64,000 nucleotides of DNA, from assembly GCA_041398665.1 (NCBI GenBank), contig JAWKUH010000006.1:62001-126000 (forward strand). The letters are read 5' to 3'. The notes beneath the pieces are model-generated. The model saw only the letters and a list, made by a program, of their open reading frames with translations. It was not told the DNA's origin and ran no database searches. The first letter of the stretch is position 1. Every line of letters starts with the position of its first letter. Made by a program: the position numbers and the translations under genes. This document shows positions 22,992 through 32,526 of this stretch, piece after piece. Origin of the DNA: Rohdeia sp041398665 (GTDB taxonomy: Bacteria > Planctomycetota > UBA1135 > GCA-002686595).

Positions 22992-23495
22992 TCAGAGCGT
23001 GGTCTCGCGGACCTTGCGGTTCTGTTCGGCGCGGTAGGCGATCAACTTCTCGCGCACGTCCTCGTTCGACAGCGCGATGATCGCGCCGGCGAGGAGTCCT
23101 GCGTTGGTCGCACCGGCCTTGCCGATCGCGAGCGTCCCGACGGGGACGCCGCCCGGCATCTGCACCATCGAGAGGAGCGAGTCCATCCCGCCGAGGTCCT
23201 TCGTCGCCATCGGCACGCCGAGGACGGGGAGGTGCGTCATCGCGGCCGCGACGCCGGCGAGGTGCGCGGCGAGACCCGCGCCCGCGACGATCACCATGAG
23301 CCCGCGCGACTCCGCCGTGGTGCAGTACTCGAGCAAGAGGTCGGGGGCGCGGTGCGCCGAGATCACGCGCGACTCGCAGGGGACGCCGAGGAGCTCGAGC
23401 GTGTTGACCGCCTGCTCCATCGTCTCCCAGTCGGACTTGCTGCCCATGATGACGCCGACGAGGGGCTTCGTCGGGTCGGTCCTCTTGTTCGTCAT
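22992..23495 (-). CDS. purE: N5-carboxyaminoimidazole ribonucleotide mutase PurE
   Basis: 167-aa class I PurE, which converts N5-CAIR to CAIR in purine biosynthesis. Motifs include GSKSDW, SAHRAPD, AGAGLAAHLAGV and the MPGGVPVGTLAIG loop near the active site. Length is normal. No purK lies next to it. A TACACT hexamer on the minus strand about 35 nt upstream is a possible -10. Confidence 0.96.
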   Translation of the reverse strand: MTNKRTDPTKPLVGVIMGSKSDWETMEQAVNTLELLGVPCESRVISAHRAPDLLLEYCTTAESRGLMVIVAGAGLAAHLAGVAAAMTHLPVLGVPMATKDLGGMDSLLSMVQMPGGVPVGTLAIGKAGATNAGLLAGAIIALSNEDVREKLIAYRAEQNRKVRETTL

Positions 23496-23580
23496 GGCTG
23501 GTCTCGCTGGCTCGGGTTTCGGCGCGGTGGGGTCGCAGTGTAGTGGCCCGCGACCCGCGGCGTCGCGGCGCTGCGCCCGC

Positions 23581-23586
23581 TATCCT
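23581..23586 (+). promoter_or_regulatory. -10-like hexamer close to the P-loop kinase start
   Basis: TATCCT ends 7 nt before ATG 23594, placing the expected transcription start at or next to the start codon. No ribosome-binding site is visible. Confidence 0.45.
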
Positions 23587-23593
23587 GTCGCCC

Positions 23594-24304
23594 ATGGAAG
23601 GCGCGTCGAACGGCGGAACCACACCCGAGGGGGAGGAGTGCGAGGGCGGAGCGTGCTCGCTCCCGCCGCACCTCCTCGCGCGTCGTTCCGCGAAGCCCGC
23701 GGAGCCCGCGACGGAGGAGCGTTCGGACGACGTCGTCCCCGCTCCCTGCCTGCTGCTCGTCTGTGGACTCCCGGCGAGCGGGAAGAGCTGGCTCTCCGAG
23801 CACCTCGCGCCCCTCGTCGAAGCCGACCTGTTCCAGAGCGACGTCCGGCGCCGCCGCATGTTCGAGGTGCCCGACGGCGAGCACTATCGCGGCCCGTACG
23901 ACCAGGGCATGTACACGCCCGAGGCGAAGCAGCGCGTGTACGACTCGCTGCGCGCCGACGCCCGCAACACGATCGAGAGCGGTCGACGCGCCGTCGTCGA
24001 CGGGAGCTTCGTACAGCGCCGGTGGCGCGCGCCGTTCGCCGAGCTCGGGCGCGCGCTCGGCTGCCCCTTCCTGTTCGTCGAGGTGGTGTGCGACGAGGAG
24101 ACGGTGCGCCGGCGCATCGAAGCGCGCCTGCGGGAGCGCGACCAGCCCTCCGACGCCGACTGGAACGTCTACCTCAAGCTCAAGGAGCAGCGCGAACCGT
24201 TCGACGACGTCGAACCGCTGCAGCACGTCGAGGTCGTCTCGGGCACGGACATGCACGAGGTCGTCCTCACGCTCGGCGCCAAGTTGCGCGCGCAGCTCGC
24301 GTAG
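23594..24304 (+). CDS. P-loop kinase-like ATPase (AAA_33 family)
   Basis: 236 aa. After a disordered acidic N-terminus (about residues 1-50), the Walker A motif GLPASGKS is followed by LFQSDVRRRRMF, YTPEAKQRVYDSL, VVDGSFVQRRWR and an arginine-rich lid (RRRIEARLRERDQPSDAD). This layout matches the stand-alone form of the ATPase often fused to aminoglycoside-phosphotransferase domains. It probably phosphorylates a small molecule, which is unknown. No antitoxin-like gene is adjacent, so a zeta-toxin reading is unlikely. ATG 23594 is close to a -10-like hexamer. Confidence 0.75.
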   Translation: MEGASNGGTTPEGEECEGGACSLPPHLLARRSAKPAEPATEERSDDVVPAPCLLLVCGLPASGKSWLSEHLAPLVEADLFQSDVRRRRMFEVPDGEHYRGPYDQGMYTPEAKQRVYDSLRADARNTIESGRRAVVDGSFVQRRWRAPFAELGRALGCPFLFVEVVCDEETVRRRIEARLRERDQPSDADWNVYLKLKEQREPFDDVEPLQHVEVVSGTDMHEVVLTLGAKLRAQLA

Positions 24305-24344
24305 TCGCGCCTCGCGGCGCGCTCCGCGACCGTGCGGTTTCCGC

Positions 24345-26087
24345 TCAGAACCGGTACCGCACCTGCATGCGCACGAACGACGCCTCGTCGTCCTCGGCGA
24401 AGGCCGCGCCGGGGAAGAACACTCCTGCGGCGATCTCCACGTCGAAGTCCTCGAACGCACGCGTCCCGAGGACGAGGTCGAGTTCGCTGCCGAGGTGGCG
24501 GTCGAGCCCGTTCGGGTCGGCGTCGAGGTCCGTGTCCCGCAGGAACGTCGCGGCTTCGACCTGGGCGAAGTCGTGCCAGACGAGGGCGAGGGTCGAGTGC
24601 TCCTCGAACCACCAGCTGAGAGCCAGCGTCGCGACGCGGAGGTTCGAGAGTTCGGGGTCGACGAGTTCGCCGTAGTAGCGGATCGACGTCGCCGTCCCGA
24701 GCTTGCCGTTGTTGTCCTGCAGGCCGGTCTGGCGGTAGGCGGTGTCCGTGCCGCTGCCGTCGTCCCCGCTGCCGAAGGCCAGTCCGGCCGCGAAGGCGAG
24801 CGGCCAGTCGCGGTCGTGTGCGACGAATCCGACGTCGTAGCCGAACCCGCGCACGTCGCGCCCCGCTTCCTCGCCGACGACCGCGGAGAGTTCGGCCCAC
24901 GTCTCGAACGGGTCCAACCAGTCCCCGATCGCCCGGACGCCGACGTGCGTCAGGCGCGTCCCCGGGAGTTCCTCCGGGTCGCGGTGCATCATCCAGGCCG
25001 CGAGATGGCGGTCGTCGTCGAGGCTGGAGACGTACGCCGACACGTCGAGCGAGCCCTCGTCGCGACGATCCGCCGATCCCAGCGTCGTCGCGAGGGCGAG
25101 TTCCCAGCGCCAGGTGTCCTCGCGACCGTACAGCCGGACGGCGTCGAGGTCCTGGTCGTAGATCCACTCGCGCGGATCGTCGAAGTCCTGACGACCGACG
25201 CGCAGGTCGACGCCTTCGCCGAACACGTCGGACAGGTGCAGCCACGTCTCCCCGAACTCGAGCTCGTCGTCCGACGTCCTGCCGTCCTGGTCGTCGTCGC
25301 GCCAGCGCTGACGGAACTTCGCCTCGGCGCGCGCCGTGACGTCGTGGCGGATCGCCCAGCCCAGGCGCAGTCGGGCCGACACCACGTCGTCGAGCCGATC
25401 GTTCGGGTCGGTGCCGTCGAGGTCGAAGTCGGTCTCGTCCGTGCGCTCGTACTCGATCTGACCGCCGACCCGGACGCCCGGAGCGATCTCGAAGCGCTCC
25501 TCGAGCAGGTCGTCCTCGTCGATCGTCGTCGCGACCGAGACCTCCGACCAACGCTGTTCGTAGCGAGGGAGGTCGTCCGCGGCGTACTCCGACTCGACCT
25601 CGCAGTCCGGAGCGAGCACGACCGATCGACCGAGAAGGGTGAGCTCGATGCCGCCCTCCACCTCCGTCAGGGAGTCGATGCGACCCGACATGCGGTCGCG
25701 CCCCTCGCCCCACGGCCGCACGTCGCGCGCCGAGAAGCGATCCGGTCCGCGGTAGCGACCCTCGATCCTGACGCGGCGACCCGTGAGGTCGCCGGGAGCG
25801 ATCGAGGTCCACTCGGCCCTGTCGGTGATCGCGACGGGGACGCCGAGGAGGACGAGCGCTCCGTCCGCCACGTCGTGGGAGGTGACGACGCCCGTCAACG
25901 ACTCGTAGCGCTCCTCCGCGCCGGGCTCGACCTTGCTCGCGACGAAGCGACCCAGGTCGTCGAGTTCACCGCGAACCTCGACCCAGTGACCGACGCGGAG
26001 GTCACTGGGCGAGAGCTCGATCTCGTCGGCAGGGGCGGTTCGTGTCGTGAAGGCGAGGAACAGGAGGGCGAGGATCGGCGCGCTCAT
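24345..26087 (-). CDS. Alginate-export-type outer-membrane barrel with N-terminal beta domain
   Basis: 580 aa. A signal peptide (about residues 1-20) precedes two small beta modules (about 22-180: VGHWVEVRGELD, GRRVRIEGRY, MSGRIDSL) that resemble DUF5666-type OB folds. A predicted beta-barrel of alternating aromatic strands runs from about 190 to the end and finishes with Phe (VRYRF). The barrel carries VGRQDFDDPREWIYDQDLD, a hallmark of alginate-export (AlgE-like) proteins. It is the last gene of a seven-gene operon; its start overlaps the previous stop (ATGA, 26084-26087). Probably it is the outer-membrane exit for the operon's product; a general diffusion porin is the alternative. Confidence 0.8.
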   Translation of the reverse strand: MSAPILALLFLAFTTRTAPADEIELSPSDLRVGHWVEVRGELDDLGRFVASKVEPGAEERYESLTGVVTSHDVADGALVLLGVPVAITDRAEWTSIAPGDLTGRRVRIEGRYRGPDRFSARDVRPWGEGRDRMSGRIDSLTEVEGGIELTLLGRSVVLAPDCEVESEYAADDLPRYEQRWSEVSVATTIDEDDLLEERFEIAPGVRVGGQIEYERTDETDFDLDGTDPNDRLDDVVSARLRLGWAIRHDVTARAEAKFRQRWRDDDQDGRTSDDELEFGETWLHLSDVFGEGVDLRVGRQDFDDPREWIYDQDLDAVRLYGREDTWRWELALATTLGSADRRDEGSLDVSAYVSSLDDDRHLAAWMMHRDPEELPGTRLTHVGVRAIGDWLDPFETWAELSAVVGEEAGRDVRGFGYDVGFVAHDRDWPLAFAAGLAFGSGDDGSGTDTAYRQTGLQDNNGKLGTATSIRYYGELVDPELSNLRVATLALSWWFEEHSTLALVWHDFAQVEAATFLRDTDLDADPNGLDRHLGSELDLVLGTRAFEDFDVEIAAGVFFPGAAFAEDDEASFVRMQVRYRF

Positions 26088-27163
26088 CGGATCGATCCGG
26101 CGTGTTCGTCGTCGGCGCAGCGCTGGGCGAGTCCGACGAGACAGGGGCCGAGGTGGGACCAGCGCGGCCGGATCGCGTAGACGCACGCGAGGCGGAGGAG
26201 CGAGGTCGACTGGTAGAAACGGAGGTGTTCGAAGAAGGTCCGGTCGACGACCGGACCGAGTCCGTCGACGAGCGCCTCGCTGCACGCGCGAGCACCCTGT
26301 GCGTCGACGCCCGCGAGACCCTGGAGCCGCCGCAGCGCCACGTGCGCGAGGAGGTTCGCCGGGTCGAGGGCGGAGTCGGCCTCGCACAGCGAGTCGAAGT
26401 CGAGCAGCGACGGGCCGTTCGCCCCGAGGAGGAACTGGCGGTCGTGGAGGTCGCGGTGGCACGGGACGAACGTCTCGTTCGCGCGGGGTGCGAGTGCAGC
26501 GACGCGCTCGCGCAGGAGCTCGAAGCCGTCGAGGCCGCGACCGATGGCTCGGACGAGCCGCCGGTGCGTGGCGTCGACGACGTCGAGTTCGTCCTGTGCG
26601 GTGTGCCGGTCGAGCTCGCAGCCCGGGTCGGCCGCCTGCATCTCCGCGATGCCGCGTCCGATCGTCCGGAAGTCGTCGGCGTCCGAGCGTGCGAACCCCG
26701 GCTCGAGTCCGTCGACGCGTGCGAGGACGAGTGTCGCCGCCGCCTCGTCGACGTCGACGAGCGCCGGAACGGCGAACGAGCACTGCTCGCCGATCCTCGC
26801 GGCGGCGCGTTGCCTCGCGAGTGCGCGCGCGAAGCGGCTCCGGCGGTGTCCCTTGTGGATCACGGTCGAGTCGCCCTCGCCGATCGCGGCGACGACGCGG
26901 CGACCCGGACGCCACGCGAGGATCGCGTCGTCGCGCACGTCGCCGAGTCGACGCGCGAGCGGGAGGCGTTCGTCCTCGCGGGGTTCGACGCGCACGACGC
27001 CCGGGTCGTCGAACCGCCACCACGCCGGGCCGCCCTCGAGGTCGAGCCACAGCTTCCCGTCGCGGTCGAACTCGGCGCGACGGACGTGCTCCTGGACGAG
27101 CGGGTCGTCGAGCGTCGCACCCAGGGCGTCGAGCGCCCGGGCGAGGTGGGAGCCGGGCCTCAT
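26084..27163 (-). CDS. APH-fold phosphotransferase
   Basis: 359 aa with an aminoglycoside phosphotransferase/choline-kinase fold. The catalytic loop HRDLHDRQFLL and metal-binding LLDFDS are visible at about residues 240-270. In the N-lobe, STVIHKGHRRS may supply the nucleotide-binding lysine. It overlaps both neighbours by 4 nt, and a second APH-like protein is encoded immediately upstream. In a cluster with glycosyltransferases and an exporter, it most likely phosphorylates a sugar, polyol or amino-alcohol. Antibiotic resistance is not suggested by context. Confidence 0.78.
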   Translation of the reverse strand: MRPGSHLARALDALGATLDDPLVQEHVRRAEFDRDGKLWLDLEGGPAWWRFDDPGVVRVEPREDERLPLARRLGDVRDDAILAWRPGRRVVAAIGEGDSTVIHKGHRRSRFARALARQRAAARIGEQCSFAVPALVDVDEAAATLVLARVDGLEPGFARSDADDFRTIGRGIAEMQAADPGCELDRHTAQDELDVVDATHRRLVRAIGRGLDGFELLRERVAALAPRANETFVPCHRDLHDRQFLLGANGPSLLDFDSLCEADSALDPANLLAHVALRRLQGLAGVDAQGARACSEALVDGLGPVVDRTFFEHLRFYQSTSLLRLACVYAIRPRWSHLGPCLVGLAQRCADDEHAGSIR

Positions 27164-28431
27164 CGCCCGACCTCCTCGCGGACGGAGGCGGAACGATCGA
27201 GCAGCCGGGACGCGCGTTCGACGGCGTCGACCTCGAGCCTCCGCACGGCGGCCGCGGCTCGCGCCACCAGCGCGCGCACGACGAACGGCGCGAGCTCGCG
27301 GAGCTCGAACCGGACCGCGCCGTCGTAGCCCTCGAGGAAGGCGCGCGCGGACTCCTCGAAGCTCGCGCCGCTCGCCGCGACGTCGCCCGCGACCCAGTCG
27401 GCGACGTCCTCGAGCGGCTCGCCGACGGCGACGGAGTCGGCGTCGAGCAGACGCACCCCGGAGCCGTCGCGCGCCGTCGCGACGCAGTCCGGGTGGAAGT
27501 CCCCGTGCGTCCACGTCCGTGCCGCGGACGCGAGTTCGGGCCAGCGCGCGGCGCGGAGCCGCTCGAACGGTGCGAACCACGGCGAGGGGTCGAACCTCGG
27601 TGCGGTGCGCGCGAGCGACGGATCGACGGCGACGGGCGTGCGGTGGACGCGAGCGAGCAGGGCTCCGGCGACCTCCGGCGCGTCGTAGTCGTCGTGCACG
27701 CGCGGCTCGACGTCGAGCCAGCGTTCGTACAGGACGCCGGTCCGCTCCTCGACGCCGATCGTCGGCGGGAAGAGGTCGTCGCTGCAGTTCGCCCCGAACG
27801 CGCGCGGTTTCCTCATGACGTCGGTCGCGCGACGCGGCTCGAGGCACCGCACGCCGAGCGACGTGCGCTCCTTCGCGCCGTCCGCGGTCATCAGTCGGAC
27901 GTCGAAGCGGAGAACGGCGCGCGAGGAGGGCCGGTACCGCACGAGGCGCGAGGCGAAGTGCTTGCGGCGCACGCGCCGTCCCGGCGCGACGCCCTGCGAC
28001 TCGAACCAGCGCGCGAAACGACCGACGTCGCGCACGCGCACCGCTCCGGGGAGGTCGGGATCCGCCGGGAAGACGTGCGCGAGCACGCCGTTCGCGGGGT
28101 CGACGTGCCAGCGCAGCTCGCTCCCGCTCCCGTCGCCGAGCCGACCCTTGCCGAGCCTGTCCGCGTCGCCCGCGTCCCACTTGCCGTCGAGGTGCCGGCG
28201 CCAGACGACGAGCTCGGCCGAACCGGCCTCGGACACGCGGTAGCACGCCGTCGTCGAGACACCCGGCTTCCAACGCGCGTAGAGGAGCTCGACCTTCGAA
28301 CGCTCGAACTCCGGGAGGAGCAACGGGACGAATCGCTCGCGGAACTCGTCGGCGTCCGGCGGCGCGAGTTCGGGCTCGCCGGCGAGCGCGGGGATGCGCG
28401 AGTCGCGCGAGTGCGGAAGCAGGCCCGTCAC
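27160..28431 (-). CDS. APH-fold phosphotransferase, second copy
   Basis: 423 aa. The N-lobe shows ARWKPGVSTTACYRV and RLVRYRPSSRAVLRF, a pattern seen in uncharacterised APH-family kinases. The catalytic HGDFHPDCV and metal-binding LLDADS are at about residues 325-350. GTG 28431 overlaps the ABC gene stop by 4 nt, and the stop overlaps the next ATG. It is longer than the downstream APH protein and only distantly similar, so the pair may act on different substrates or as a heteromer. Confidence 0.76.
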   Translation of the reverse strand: MTGLLPHSRDSRIPALAGEPELAPPDADEFRERFVPLLLPEFERSKVELLYARWKPGVSTTACYRVSEAGSAELVVWRRHLDGKWDAGDADRLGKGRLGDGSGSELRWHVDPANGVLAHVFPADPDLPGAVRVRDVGRFARWFESQGVAPGRRVRRKHFASRLVRYRPSSRAVLRFDVRLMTADGAKERTSLGVRCLEPRRATDVMRKPRAFGANCSDDLFPPTIGVEERTGVLYERWLDVEPRVHDDYDAPEVAGALLARVHRTPVAVDPSLARTAPRFDPSPWFAPFERLRAARWPELASAARTWTHGDFHPDCVATARDGSGVRLLDADSVAVGEPLEDVADWVAGDVAASGASFEESARAFLEGYDGAVRFELRELAPFVVRALVARAAAAVRRLEVDAVERASRLLDRSASVREEVGR

Positions 28432-30215
28432 AGCACGGCCTCCGCGGTCGAGGCGCGGAGTGCGCGCCGGTAGCCGGGCATCTCGCGCTCGAGGAGTCGG
28501 TGCGGGCCGCGCGCCGCGACGCGACCGTTCTCGAGGAAGACGACGGAGTCGAAGTCCGAGAGGTCGCCGAGGTCGTGCGCGATGACGAGGACGATCCGCT
28601 CGCGAGCGAGTTCGCGGAGGAGGTGGAGCGTGTTCGCGACACCCGCGGCGTCGAGACCCGCGAACGGCTCGTCGACGACGAGCACGCCGGGGTCCGTCAG
28701 GAGTGCGCGCGCGAGACAGATGCGCCGCGTCTGTCCGCCCGAGAGTCCGCGACCCTGCGCGAGGAGTTCGTGGTCGAGCCCGCCCTCGAGGGCCCCGACG
28801 ATCTCGAGCGCGCCCGTGGTGCGGAGCGCGTCGAGGAGCTCCTCGTCCGTCGCCTCGGCGTTCGCGAGCAGGAGGTTCTCGCGCAGGGTCTCGCCGAACA
28901 GGAGCGGTGTCTGGAGCACGAGCTGGACGCGCTTGCGCAGCGACTCGAGCTGGAAGCGTCGCAGCGGCGCTCCGTCGAGCTCGACCGTTCCTTCCGTCGG
29001 GTCGGCGAGCCGCGCGGCGAGCATGCAGAGCGTCGACTTGCCCGCGCCGTTCGCTCCGACGAGCGCCACGAGTTCGCCGCGACGGAGGTCGAGGTCGACG
29101 GAGTCGAGGACCTGCGGGCCGCCGGGGTACGCGAACGAGACGCCGCACCACGAGATCTTGGTCGGTCGGGACGGCGCCGGCACCGCGTCGGGTTCCTCGC
29201 GCACCGCGGGCTCCTCGTCGAGGATCTCGACGACGCGCTCCGCACCGGCGACGCCGCGCGAGAGTCGCTCGGCCTGCCGCGCCGCCGAGCGCAACGGACG
29301 GAGCAGTCCCCGCACCCAGGACATGAACGCGAGGAGTTCGCCGGGAGAGAGCGCTCCCTCCACGACGCGCCACGCCCCGAGTCCGAGCGTCAGCGCGAGC
29401 GCCGCACCGAGTTGCGACTCGATCGAGGCGGAGAGCGCCGCGGCGAGGCGCGTCGCCTTGAGCCCGGCGCGTTCGCTCGTGCGGTTCGAGCGCTTGAAGC
29501 GACGCACGACGTGTCCGCCGCCCCCGAGCGACTGGACGACCTCGTTGCCCGCGATGGCCTCGTGGAGGAAGTCGGCCATCGCGCCCTCCTTGCGGCGCTG
29601 CTTGCGCACCGCGACGGTCAGGCGCTTCGAGATGAAGCGGACGCTCGACGCGAGGATCGGACCGGCTCCGAGCACGACGACCGCGAGGAGCGGGTCGAGC
29701 CAGAACAACAGGCCGACCGAGCCCGCGAGCAGGAGCGACCGAGCGACGAGTTCGAGGCTCGAGTCGACGAGCATCGAGCGCACGAGCGGCACGTCGCCGA
29801 CGAGCCTCACGAGCAGGTCGCCGCTCTTGCGTCGCGCGTGCTGCACCGGGCCGAGCTCCGCGAGGTGCGTGAACAGCCGCGCGCGGAGCGAGCGCGCGAA
29901 GTCGTGGCCGATGAGCGCCTGGCGCACGACGCGCAGGTACTGCGTCGCGGCGAAGGCGATCGAGAGTCCGAGTGCGAGCGCGGCACCCTCGAGCACGATC
30001 GCAGTGGCGTCCGCCGGGCTCCGCTCGCCCGCGGCGTAGGGCACGAGCGCGGAGTCGAAGATCCACTTGATCGGCAACGGGCGCGCGAGCTCGAACGCGG
30101 TCGCGACGAGCGCGAGGAGCACGACGGTGACGTAGCCGCCGCGGTGTCCTCGCAGTTCCGGGCCGAAGCGCCGGGCCGTCGCGACCCAGGCGCGCACACC
30201 GAGGACGTCCTTCAC
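28428..30215 (-). CDS. ABC exporter, fused membrane and ATPase domains
   Basis: 595-aa half-transporter of the multidrug/lipid exporter type. About six transmembrane helices lie in residues 20-310 (for example VVLLALVATAFEL, LLLAGSVGLLFWLD). The ATPase domain (about 345-580) has Walker A GANGAGKST, Q-loop VLQTP, signature LSGGQTRR, Walker B VLVVDEPF and H-loop IAHD. It should work as a homodimer at the inner membrane. GTG 30215 overlaps the preceding glycosyltransferase stop by 4 nt. In this operon it probably flips or exports a glycolipid or glycan intermediate. Confidence 0.9.
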   Translation of the reverse strand: MKDVLGVRAWVATARRFGPELRGHRGGYVTVVLLALVATAFELARPLPIKWIFDSALVPYAAGERSPADATAIVLEGAALALGLSIAFAATQYLRVVRQALIGHDFARSLRARLFTHLAELGPVQHARRKSGDLLVRLVGDVPLVRSMLVDSSLELVARSLLLAGSVGLLFWLDPLLAVVVLGAGPILASSVRFISKRLTVAVRKQRRKEGAMADFLHEAIAGNEVVQSLGGGGHVVRRFKRSNRTSERAGLKATRLAAALSASIESQLGAALALTLGLGAWRVVEGALSPGELLAFMSWVRGLLRPLRSAARQAERLSRGVAGAERVVEILDEEPAVREEPDAVPAPSRPTKISWCGVSFAYPGGPQVLDSVDLDLRRGELVALVGANGAGKSTLCMLAARLADPTEGTVELDGAPLRRFQLESLRKRVQLVLQTPLLFGETLRENLLLANAEATDEELLDALRTTGALEIVGALEGGLDHELLAQGRGLSGGQTRRICLARALLTDPGVLVVDEPFAGLDAAGVANTLHLLRELARERIVLVIAHDLGDLSDFDSVVFLENGRVAARGPHRLLEREMPGYRRALRASTAEAVL

Positions 30216-31297
30216 GCTCCCACCCCGCTCCCGCCCTTCGAGCGCCGCGTCGGGCGGACGGGGCGCACCAGGTCGAGGACTCCGGCGGCGACGTCGTCCC
30301 ACGTGCGCGCTCGGCCGCGCTGTCGCGCACCGCCCGACATGCGTTCGCGCAGGGCCCGGTCGAGGACCGCGAGCTCGGTCGCCGCGAGGAGCGCGTCGTC
30401 GTCCCGCGCGGGGACGACGAGCCCGGACACGAGGTGTTCGACCGCGAGAGGGAGGTCGCCGACGTCCGTCACGACCGGCACGGCGCCGAGCGACATGGCC
30501 TCCGCCAGCTTGAGCGGCGAGAACCACGGCGGAGCGTCTGCGCGGTAGGGCAGCAGCACGACGTCGAAGCGCGCGACGTGCGCCGCCACCTCGGACGGCG
30601 GGACCCACTCGACGTGGACCACGCGGTCGCGCGGGAGGAGACCGACGTAGTCCTCGAACTCGCCCTCGCCGACGATGGCGAGTTCGACGTCGTGGCCGCG
30701 GTCGAGGAGCTTGCGCATGACCGCGACCGTCCGCTCGAACGCGTGCCAGGGCCGCAGCCTTCCGTGGAACCCGACGACGGTGCGACCGGGCGTGCAGAAG
30801 CCGGGTGCGGGCGCGACGTCCGCGAGGAACTCCGGCGCGACGGCGTTCGGTTCGACGAGCACGCCTTCGTCCCGCCCGCTCGTCGCGACGACGTGGTCGC
30901 GCACCGCGGAGGAGACGCACACGACGCGCGTCGAGCGACGGAAGAGTGCGGCTTCGCGCTCGCGTTCGGCGTCGGTCGGGACGTGGTCGCGGTAGCGCTC
31001 GGCCTCGAGGAGGAGCGGCGCGTTGACCTCGAGGACGTGGGGGACGCCGTGCTCGACGCACAGCACCGAGGAGAGGTCCTTGCCGAGCGCGTGGCGCTCG
31101 TAGACGACGTCGATCGAGCCGCACGCGAGGTGGTGCTCGAGTCGTGCGCGGAGCACGGAGTCGTCGGGCTCGTCCAGTGCGAGGACGTCGGCACCGGCGC
31201 GCAGGAACGCGTCGCGCATCGCCGCGACGTGGACCGCGGCGCCCTTCGACCGTCCGGGACGGACCCCGCGGTCCTGGTTCACGTACGCGACGCGCAC
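30212..31297 (-). CDS. GT4-like glycosyltransferase
   Basis: 361 aa, GT-B fold. The N-terminal half begins VRVAYVNQDRG with a SKGAAVHV glycine loop. The C-terminal half has VGFHGRLRPWHAF, AIVGEGEFEDY and FSPLKLAEAMSLGAVPVVTD, with the P-L-K-x-x-E-A-M motif typical of nucleotide-sugar binding. GTG 31297 has a good GGGAGG ribosome-binding site and overlaps the upstream gene by 19 nt; the stop overlaps the ABC start by 4 nt. No transmembrane segment was seen. Confidence 0.85.
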   Translation of the reverse strand: MRVAYVNQDRGVRPGRSKGAAVHVAAMRDAFLRAGADVLALDEPDDSVLRARLEHHLACGSIDVVYERHALGKDLSSVLCVEHGVPHVLEVNAPLLLEAERYRDHVPTDAEREREAALFRRSTRVVCVSSAVRDHVVATSGRDEGVLVEPNAVAPEFLADVAPAPGFCTPGRTVVGFHGRLRPWHAFERTVAVMRKLLDRGHDVELAIVGEGEFEDYVGLLPRDRVVHVEWVPPSEVAAHVARFDVVLLPYRADAPPWFSPLKLAEAMSLGAVPVVTDVGDLPLAVEHLVSGLVVPARDDDALLAATELAVLDRALRERMSGGARQRGRARTWDDVAAGVLDLVRPVRPTRRSKGGSGVGA

Positions 31298-32526
31298 GTC
31301 TCCCTCCCGACGAGGACCGCGGCGTCGAACCACTCGCCGAGCACGCGCGCCTGCACGCCTCGGTCGAACTCGCGCGCGCCGAGCTGGGCGCCGTGCTCGA
31401 CCAGGTCGTGGAGCTCGTCCGACCGGTCGAGCATCCGGGCGATCGCGTCGGCGAGCGAGACCGGGTCGGCCTCGGGGACGAGCACACCGGCGCGTCCCTC
31501 GTCGAGGATCTCGGACACGCCGGAGACAGGGCACGAGACGATCGGCACGCGAGCCGCTTGTGCTTCGAGCAGCACCGTGGGCAGCGCGTCGCGGTTCCCG
31601 TCCGCGCCGATGCGGCAGGGCAGCGCGAAGATCGTCGCGAGACCGAGCTGCTCGCGCACGCGGTCGGCGGGAAGAGCGCCGAGGAAGCGCACGCTCGAGG
31701 CGAGCCCGGCCTCGCGCGCCCGACGTTCGAGTCGGGCGCGTTCCTCGCCCTCGCCGACGATCTCGGCGTCGAACTGGACGCCGCGCCGCGCGAGGATCGC
31801 GAAGGCGTCGAGGAGCGTGTCGAAGCCCTTCTTCTCGACGAGCCTCCCGATCGAGAGCACGCGCCGCGCGCGCGGACGGCGTTCGACGCCCTGGAAGGTC
31901 GCACGGTCGATGCCGTTGTAGAGCCGACGGACGCGCTCCATCGCGGTGTCCGGCAACATCGAGCGCAGGTGTTCGACGTTCGCGTCGCAGACCGTCACCG
32001 TGAACTCCGACTCGCCGACGAGGAGTTCGAGCAGCTTCGGGTCCACTGTCTCGCGGTAGATGTCCTTCGCGTGCGCCGTGATCGAGTAGCCGGGGCCGCC
32101 GAGCGCACGGAGGACGTTCGCGACGATGGCCGACTCCGTGGCGAAGTGGACGTGCACGTGGTCGATGCCCCGAGCGAGGACGTCGGCGCGGAGCCACAGC
32201 GCCTCGGCGGCCAGCTTGGTGATCCTGGCGACGCCGCAGCGCGAGAGTCGCGCGACCGCGTCGCCGAGCCGACGGACGAGCTCCGGGTCGTCGTTCGCGA
32301 GGTCGACGAGCAGCGAGAACGGCTCGACCGAGCTCGCCGCCGGGACCTCGACGATCTCGGCGCGGAGCCGATCGAGTTCGGGGTGCCGGGGCTCGTCGTC
32401 CGGCGTCCGCCGCGAGTACACGACGACGTCGCGACCGAGCTCCTCCTGACCGAGGATCTCGCCCAGGACGAAGGTCTCCGACAGACGCGGGAACTTCTTG
32501 AGCAGGTAGGCGATGCGACCGCTCAC
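31279..32526 (-). CDS. GT4 glycosyltransferase
   Basis: 415 aa. The N-terminus AYLLKKFPRLSETFVLGEI is characteristic of a GT4 subgroup that includes colanic-acid-type transferases. VHFATESAIVANVLRAL, YNGIDRATF, SIGRLVEKKGFDTLLDAF and EIVGEGEERARL follow, then DALPTVLLEAQAARVPIVS with the E(x7)E-like donor site. GTG 32526 overlaps the preceding stop (GTGA). It is probably cytoplasmic, assembling a surface glycan together with the two neighbouring transferases. Confidence 0.9.
   Translation of the reverse strand: MSGRIAYLLKKFPRLSETFVLGEILGQEELGRDVVVYSRRTPDDEPRHPELDRLRAEIVEVPAASSVEPFSLLVDLANDDPELVRRLGDAVARLSRCGVARITKLAAEALWLRADVLARGIDHVHVHFATESAIVANVLRALGGPGYSITAHAKDIYRETVDPKLLELLVGESEFTVTVCDANVEHLRSMLPDTAMERVRRLYNGIDRATFQGVERRPRARRVLSIGRLVEKKGFDTLLDAFAILARRGVQFDAEIVGEGEERARLERRAREAGLASSVRFLGALPADRVREQLGLATIFALPCRIGADGNRDALPTVLLEAQAARVPIVSCPVSGVSEILDEGRAGVLVPEADPVSLADAIARMLDRSDELHDLVEHGAQLGAREFDRGVQARVLGEWFDAAVLVGRETCASRT

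Noticed and set aside
23594..24304. Zeta-type toxin of a toxin-antitoxin pair
   Set aside because: P-loop and lid fit the stand-alone AAA_33 kinase better, and there is no small antitoxin gene adjacent; neighbours are purE and the barrel gene.
26084..28431. Aminoglycoside resistance genes
   Set aside because: APH fold only; the operon context is glycan synthesis and export and no resistance or mobile-element signature is present.
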